DNA of 64,000 nucleotides from Bacteroides_D sp963546395 (lineage in GTDB: Bacteria; Bacteroidota; Bacteroidia; Bacteroidales; CAJPTX01): positions 1-64,000 of the forward strand of contig CAUUMS010000005.1 of NCBI GenBank assembly GCA_963546395.1. Direction: 5' to 3'. The notes below the pieces were generated by a model. It saw nothing but the letters and a program-made list of their open reading frames with translations, made no database searches and was not told the origin of the DNA. Shown here piece after piece: positions 60,001-64,000 of this stretch (position 1 is its first letter; every line of letters starts with the position of its first letter). A program made the translations under genes and the position numbers.

Positions 60001-60182
60001 AGTATTTGTCCCGCATTCATTACACAGGGACGCTCGCTGTGTACGCCAAGGCGACTAATCTGTTCACCCATGCCTTCGACAAGAATATCAACTACGACCC
60101 AGAGGTGAGGGTCAGCGGGCTATGGGGTTTCTCCAACCCGCCCACACGCGTTTTCTCTGTCGGGCTGAACATGAACTTCTAA
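57030..60182 (+). CDS. SusC/RagA-family TonB-linked outer-membrane transporter
   Basis: The 1050-residue protein has a signal peptide (FVLLMAALLSVAGCAWAQ). An N-terminal carboxypeptidase-like domain follows (TVTGVVTSAEDGSTLPQLAV, DGRYSIQV, residues 19-100). Next is the plug with EIGQVVVLGYGTRGKNQVTGS, GKVPGL, YVIDGVPVN and SMTLLKDASATAAYGARGSNG, then a 22-strand barrel ending in VFSVGLNMNF. Together with the SusD-like partner 18 bases downstream it imports oligomers across the outer membrane, powered by TonB. In Porphyromonas the equivalent RagAB takes up peptides. No glycan enzymes flank it, so peptides are a reasonable guess. An ATG at 57018 would add MFVS. Confidence 0.95.
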   Translation: MKRFVLLMAALLSVAGCAWAQLRTVTGVVTSAEDGSTLPQLAVQIKGTGTGVVTDLDGRYSIQVSGPETVLLFAYVGMQTQEIPVGDRTTIDVVMMPENKEIGQVVVLGYGTRGKNQVTGSSVQVSGSQMAEIPVVSPMEALQGKVPGLLSNMSSSTPGSTQQIRIRGTGSLTASNTPLYVIDGVPVNTEYFQATTASSTLSPLATLNMNDIESMTLLKDASATAAYGARGSNGVIVIKTKSGRKGTTNFNFAGHWGATIRTPNIPMMSAQQQLETYALALRNAAFFKALEGNKALNNEYQTGTLSEASMQQVQAIWNSIPEQKFFENQLLATDPVIKAWGEAGRPEYDFQKEVDRKLANTFNGVLSASGGGDQYTFHTSIGTNYTQSLVKGSDFRRINGTLNFTRQFTKWLEFNSNTTASYTKQDGVINEQAAYFSNPLVAKYLVRPFINPYLPDGSPNPSLGGSVYSWLIAKDKDISWQSIARGFSNNSLTVEPIKGLKFKTRISLDYSHWDSKQFGSSQYGQFVQQKGLSQRFQSVTFNWVTQNSVSYDFTVQEDHNISLLALQEFQKNNYDYLGGEATNTPTDKLSNLSSFSAEKNVLGYYQDWANAAYLLMANYDYKGRYILDLTYRREGSSRFPSDRRWGNFGSVGVAWNIHSESFFEPVQRIVNRLRLRASYGISGNADIDLNSYQNLIQFEESYTNQPAGLFGSYGNDKLTWEKNATLDLGLEWGVLDDLITGSVTFFNKRTSDLLQEVPISRTTGFSTAIRNVGVMTNRGVEVQMDFAILRAPNYHVNLGLNLATLRNRVNELAKDADNNPIGIEGSRKRTDEGHKLDEWYLRQWAGVSPQTGLPLWYTDESRTTTTTDINLAKRVWTGYSALPTYSGGISLHADFWGVYLDANLYFVGGHKIMNGATGLMYEDGGRSVRQFRAPQDMYGNTWTKPGDKAKMPILANGVTHNGHSGESDRFLVRGDYFRLKDVTLGYNVPKQYLSRIHYTGTLAVYAKATNLFTHAFDKNINYDPEVRVSGLWGFSNPPTRVFSVGLNMNF

Positions 60183-60200
60183 CCTAAGACATTTACACTC

Positions 60201-61625
60201 ATGATACGATACAAATTCAGGGTTCTAGCCCAAGGGTTGGCCCTCAGTGCACTCGTCCTAGGGGCGGGCTGCACCAAGGAGTCGCTAGAGCCCACAGTGG
60301 ACAGGAGTGTTGACTTTGCTAAAATCAACACCGTTCCGTTGCTCCGAACCGTAATGGATGGAGCGTACGAGAAAATGTCCTCATCCGACTACTATGGCCG
60401 CAATGTGATCATCCTAGGCGAGGTGCGCAGTGATAACTGTGTAGCCAATGGATCCTCCAACCGATACACGGCTGTATCCGCAGGCACGATAACGACCTCT
60501 AATGGAGATGCCACAGATGCCTGGACTGAAATTTATGCCACGAATCTACAGGCAAACGGGGTCATTGCACTAGAGAACAAAGATCTCGAGGGAGATCAGG
60601 CAATAAAGAAAGCCATCGTGGGTGAGGCCTACGCCATGCGCGCCTTGGCTCACTATGATCTACTCCGTCTGTTCGGCGCAATGCACGTGAATGGGGCGAA
60701 GGCGGGTATACCCTACGTGACCGAATACCCCCCCAAGAACCTCACCCCCTCCCGTAATACGGCAGATGAGATCAAGGCCCAGCTTTACCAGGATTTGGAC
60801 AAGGCTATCAGCATGATGCCAGCTCCCAAAGTCGCTGGCGGTAAGTTTAAACAGCGACTCAACCTCTACGCAACGTACGTCATCAAAGCACGAGTAGCTC
60901 TGTACTTCTCCGATTGGGCAACTGCAAAGACTTGCGCCGAAGCCGTGGAAGCGAGCAATGCATTCACAATTATGCCCAAGGACAAGTACGTGCAATCATG
61001 GAGGCTGAAGCTCAATTCCAATTCCATTTTTGAGCTTGCGTACTCTGAGTCCGATAACCCGAGTATCAATGGTCTCGCCAATATTTACCAAGGCGATAGC
61101 TACGGTGACATTTCAGCGACCAAGGAGATCAAGGCCGCCTTCGAGCCCGGCGATGTGCGTGGAGGAGATGATATGATCGGGGAAAACGAGGATCTGAAGG
61201 CAGAGAAACCAGATCTCCCGTTCTTCCTCGCCAACCTCGGGAAATACGTGGACTGGATACGCAACACTGATAACATCCCACTGATGCGCTTTGAAGAGGT
61301 AAAGCTGATCAAGGCTGAGGCTCTTTTCCGGCTCGGCGATAACGCAGGAGCTCTGGCTGCCCTCAACGAGATCACTGCTGCGCGTGGAGCATCTGCCTAC
61401 GCCGCCGTGGATGAAGATGCTATTCTACTCGAGCGTCGCCGCGAACTCTGTTTTGAGGGCTTCCGCTTTGATGACCTAGCCCGATTCAAACGGGACATCC
61501 CCGCCTGCGATGTTGGCGGGTGGACGAAGAGTGCACCGCAGTATGGGGACAAACTTTTTGCTCTACCGATCCCAAATAAAGAGATCTCTGCCAATGCTAA
61601 CATTGGGCAGAACCCCGGGTACTAA
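60201..61625 (+). CDS. SusD/RagB-family outer-membrane lipoprotein
   Basis: The 474-residue protein has a lipoprotein signal with Cys in LGAGCTKESLEP. It then shows the SusD fold with tetratricopeptide-like helices: AIKKAIVGEAYAMRALAHYDLLRLFG, ARVALYFSDWATAKTCAEAV, MRFEEVKLIKAEALFRLGD and ERRRELCFEGFRFDDLARF. It forms the hinged lid over the SusC-like barrel on the cell surface and captures the cargo. It is the second gene of the pair and ends in a strong terminator. Confidence 0.94.
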   Translation: MIRYKFRVLAQGLALSALVLGAGCTKESLEPTVDRSVDFAKINTVPLLRTVMDGAYEKMSSSDYYGRNVIILGEVRSDNCVANGSSNRYTAVSAGTITTSNGDATDAWTEIYATNLQANGVIALENKDLEGDQAIKKAIVGEAYAMRALAHYDLLRLFGAMHVNGAKAGIPYVTEYPPKNLTPSRNTADEIKAQLYQDLDKAISMMPAPKVAGGKFKQRLNLYATYVIKARVALYFSDWATAKTCAEAVEASNAFTIMPKDKYVQSWRLKLNSNSIFELAYSESDNPSINGLANIYQGDSYGDISATKEIKAAFEPGDVRGGDDMIGENEDLKAEKPDLPFFLANLGKYVDWIRNTDNIPLMRFEEVKLIKAEALFRLGDNAGALAALNEITAARGASAYAAVDEDAILLERRRELCFEGFRFDDLARFKRDIPACDVGGWTKSAPQYGDKLFALPIPNKEISANANIGQNPGY

Positions 61626-61646
61626 CGCTCATTACGAGTAGTCACA

Positions 61647-61686
61647 AAAGAGGGAGGATGGGCTTCGCCCATCCTCCCTCTTTACT
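61647..61686. terminator. Bidirectional terminator between the SusD-like gene and priA
   Basis: A perfect 17-bp stem, AAAGAGGGAGGATGGGC with GCCCATCCTCCCTCTTT and a TTC loop, carries A and T tails. It can serve both convergent genes. Confidence 0.88.
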
Positions 61687-61755
61687 TCCTGGCCCATTAG
61701 GAAACCACTAGTGGCAGTTGTTTCGAATTAGAACAGAGAGGTACACCACAAGCTA

Positions 61756-64000
61756 CTATAGTGGGTCTACATCAACTACCATGCGCACGCCTCCGAAATC
61801 CTTCACTTGAGCGACCTGCTGGGTGGCATGGCGCAACATCTGACGAACACTTCGGTAATCCATCTCACGAGGTGCCTTCACCAACAACTGCACCCGATGC
61901 AAATGGGCAACACGTGCGATGAATGGCACCTGCGGCCCCAGAATACGCAGGCCTTTAAACTGCCTCAGCTCTCGGGCATAGCACTCCATGGCTGATTGAG
62001 CGAGGGCTAAGGATGAATGCGATCCTGTCACAGCAATTATGCGCCAATAGGGTGGATAGCATACGGATTCGCGTTCCTTACGCACGGTACGAAAGAACTC
62101 CAGGAATTCGTGCTGGCAAATCCATCCAAAAATAGGTTTCTCTGGCTGCCGCGTCTGGATTAGGACGGTGCCGGGCACCTCACGTCGCCCAGCACGCCCT
62201 CCCACCTGTGCCATGAGATGGTAAGCTCGCTCTGTGGCTCGAAAATCGGGCTGCGCCAGCATGCTGTCCGCATCCATGATCCCAACCAGGTGTACCCGGC
62301 TAAAATCCAGCCCTTTGGTTACCATCTGCGTGCCCACAAGTACATCGAATTCGCCCTGAGAGAATCTATCGAATAGCTTCTGAAATGCGTGCTTACCCTG
62401 CGTGCTATCGAGGTCGAGCCTCGCAATACGTAGGTCGGGGAGCAACTTGCTGAGTTCCTCTACAACACGCTCTGTGCCCAGTCCCTGGCCAACAATTCGT
62501 ACTGAACCGCATATAGGGCAAACGCTAGGAAGTGCCGCCGTAGCACCGCAGTAGTGGCACCGCAACTTGCCCTGATCCTTATGGTACGTGTAGCTCACAT
62601 CGCAGGCTGAACAGCCAGCAACCCATCCGCACGACTCGCAGGTGAGAAATGGTGCAAACCCTCGCCTATTCTGAAAGAGGATCGCCTGTCCACCAGCGTC
62701 GACCGCTGCCACCAGCCCGTCGAGTAGCTCTTTGGAGAAATGCCCATATAGTTCCCCTTTTGCCTTGGCCGCACGCAGATCCACGATACGCACTGTCGGC
62801 AACGTGGATGGCCCGTAACGCTTCGCCAGCTCCACCAATCCGTAGCGACCGGAAGTGGCCAGCGTATAGCTCTCTAGGGATGGCGTGGCACTCCCCAAGA
62901 TGACCTGCGCCCCATACAGTCTGGCCAAGATCAATGCCGTGTCACGCGCCTGATAGCGCGGGGCGGGAGACTCCTGCTTAAAGCTCGTCTCATGCTCCTC
63001 ATCGACGATTACCAGCCCGAGGCGTCTCAGCGGCAGGAATATCCCCGACCGTGCGCAAAGCAAAACATCGATACGCTCACCCCCAGGTAGCGGCTCATCA
63101 CGCAGCAAAGCCATGTAAAGCTCCAGACGCTCAGCATTGCTCATGCGGCTGTGATAGGTTCCCACACGGGCACCAAACACCGCACGCAGTCGGCCTATCA
63201 TCTGCTCTGTGAGTGCAATCTCTGGCAGTAGATACAGCGATCGCTTCCCCTGCTGCAGCATGGTCTCAATGGCGTGCATGTAGAGCTCCGTCTTACCACT
63301 CCCGGTAACACCTCGCAGCAACGTCACTGGCTTCTCCCCCATGGAGCGCAACAGCTTGCTGTAAGCTATAGCCTGGACATCTGAAAGTGGCTTAAGTGGC
63401 TCCAAACGGCTCACCGAGGGTACAATCCTTGACACCTCTCGCTGCTCTTGGACAAGGATACCCTTCTTCAGCAGAGCACCTAAAGCCGAGCTTTTCGCCC
63501 CTTCACAAGCCAACAACTCACTGCGCGACACTGCCCCTGCAATTAGCTCCTCCCCCTCCCGTCCAAGGAGTTCGAGCAGCACCTCCAAAAGCCTTCGCTG
63601 TGCTGGGACTCGTTTCGAGGGCCCTAGCATCTGCTCGATGGATAAGCCTTCCATCTGCGCCGCTAGACGCACAAAGGGCACCTGCTTTGATGCGTAGTCG
63701 CAACGTATCCGCTCATCGATACGCACAAGTGACGCATCCGCTAAACGATGCAGGGCCGTCAATGCCCCGCGCTGGGGAAATTCACGCAACAGCTCAACAA
63801 ACGGGACATCACCCGTTCTCTGTACGCTTGCGTGTATAGCCTCTTGCAGCGGTGTCAACTTTGGGCACCCACTCGCATCCGATGACACAGGCGAGACGTA
63901 CGCCTCACTATCAGACCTCAGGAACGGAGGTACAGCCGCACGGAATATCTCACCCAGGCTACAAACGTAGTACTCGGCCATCCACTGCCATAGGGCCAAT
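61756..64000 (-). CDS. priA: Primosomal protein N' (helicase PriA), N-terminus beyond the right edge
   Basis: About 748 codons are present, and the frame runs off the right edge without a family-like start. The first residues (ALWQWMAEYYVCSLGEIF) match the interior of PriA. Present are Walker A GVTGSGKTELYMHA, the DEAH-type box VIVDEEHETSFK and the Cys-rich zinc motif (CESCGWVAGCSAC, CHYCGATAALPSVCPIC). Helicase motifs such as VGTQMVTKGLDFSRVHLVGI also appear. PriA restarts replication at stalled forks. The C-terminal domain is complete, and it converges with the SusD-like gene through a shared terminator. Confidence 0.95.
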   Translation of the reverse strand, partial: LALWQWMAEYYVCSLGEIFRAAVPPFLRSDSEAYVSPVSSDASGCPKLTPLQEAIHASVQRTGDVPFVELLREFPQRGALTALHRLADASLVRIDERIRCDYASKQVPFVRLAAQMEGLSIEQMLGPSKRVPAQRRLLEVLLELLGREGEELIAGAVSRSELLACEGAKSSALGALLKKGILVQEQREVSRIVPSVSRLEPLKPLSDVQAIAYSKLLRSMGEKPVTLLRGVTGSGKTELYMHAIETMLQQGKRSLYLLPEIALTEQMIGRLRAVFGARVGTYHSRMSNAERLELYMALLRDEPLPGGERIDVLLCARSGIFLPLRRLGLVIVDEEHETSFKQESPAPRYQARDTALILARLYGAQVILGSATPSLESYTLATSGRYGLVELAKRYGPSTLPTVRIVDLRAAKAKGELYGHFSKELLDGLVAAVDAGGQAILFQNRRGFAPFLTCESCGWVAGCSACDVSYTYHKDQGKLRCHYCGATAALPSVCPICGSVRIVGQGLGTERVVEELSKLLPDLRIARLDLDSTQGKHAFQKLFDRFSQGEFDVLVGTQMVTKGLDFSRVHLVGIMDADSMLAQPDFRATERAYHLMAQVGGRAGRREVPGTVLIQTRQPEKPIFGWICQHEFLEFFRTVRKERESVCYPPYWRIIAVTGSHSSLALAQSAMECYARELRQFKGLRILGPQVPFIARVAHLHRVQLLVKAPREMDYRSVRQMLRHATQQVAQVKDFGGVRMVVDVDPL

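Overview
This is an ordinary chromosomal stretch of a Bacteroidales bacterium, most likely a GC-rich Porphyromonas-type oral anaerobe. Four things point that way. A secreted C10 (streptopain/PrtT-type) cysteine protease ends in a type IX secretion C-terminal domain. There is a SusC/SusD (RagA/RagB-type) outer-membrane pair and a large exported dipeptidyl peptidase IV. Many transcription units carry the Bacteroidetes promoter -7 box TAnnTTTG, several with TTTG about 20 bases upstream. I see no rRNA, insertion sequence, prophage, CRISPR array or transfer module. The species assignment is inference.

Layout. 1-9195: divergent dpp4 (cut by the left edge) and tlyA, then the minus-strand run sulP, dnaA-tatD-mutS. 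9566-17265: a long plus-strand cluster with two tandem membrane-anchored M23 peptidases, a CapA-like phosphoesterase, a MerR regulator, NIF3, a C4 zinc-ribbon coiled coil and a 7TM-HD (PgpH-type) phosphohydrolase, closed by a strong terminator. 17732-25287: fused histidine-degradation enzyme ftcD, tRNA-Ser(GCT) and tRNA-Pro(TGG), an OmpA lipoprotein, nadB, a DUF3467 protein, a SemiSWEET and an MFS exporter. 25314-31585 (minus): tpiA, prmA and an unrecognised exported protein of 1510 residues. 31773-37221: a SiaB-like ATPase/kinase, a YD-repeat secreted protein, the C10 protease and a lipoprotein. 37448-41122 (minus): yraN, an O-antigen-ligase-like membrane protein, rpiB and an M20 dipeptidase. 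41339-47676: a DUF1847 protein and a patatin/beta-barrel fusion, converging with an operon of a small exported protein, thyA and a third M23 protein. 48169-56433: a GlmU-like protein, lon, kdsD, a DUF5686 outer-membrane protein and a HAD phosphatase. 57030-61625: the SusC/SusD pair. 61756-64000: priA, cut by the right edge.

The main themes are peptide and amino-acid use (DPP IV, M20 dipeptidase, C10 protease, FtcD), envelope building (three M23 proteins, OmpA, KdsD, O-antigen-ligase-like protein, DUF5686, patatin barrel) and core DNA metabolism (DnaA, MutS, PriA, ThyA, YraN). The least explained items are the 1510-residue exported protein, a pair of homologous intergenic inverted repeats about 30 kb apart, an orphan SiaB-like kinase and overlapping face-to-face promoter boxes between tpiA and that kinase. 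Promoter boxes inside the 5' ends of several long open frames show that the true starts lie further downstream.
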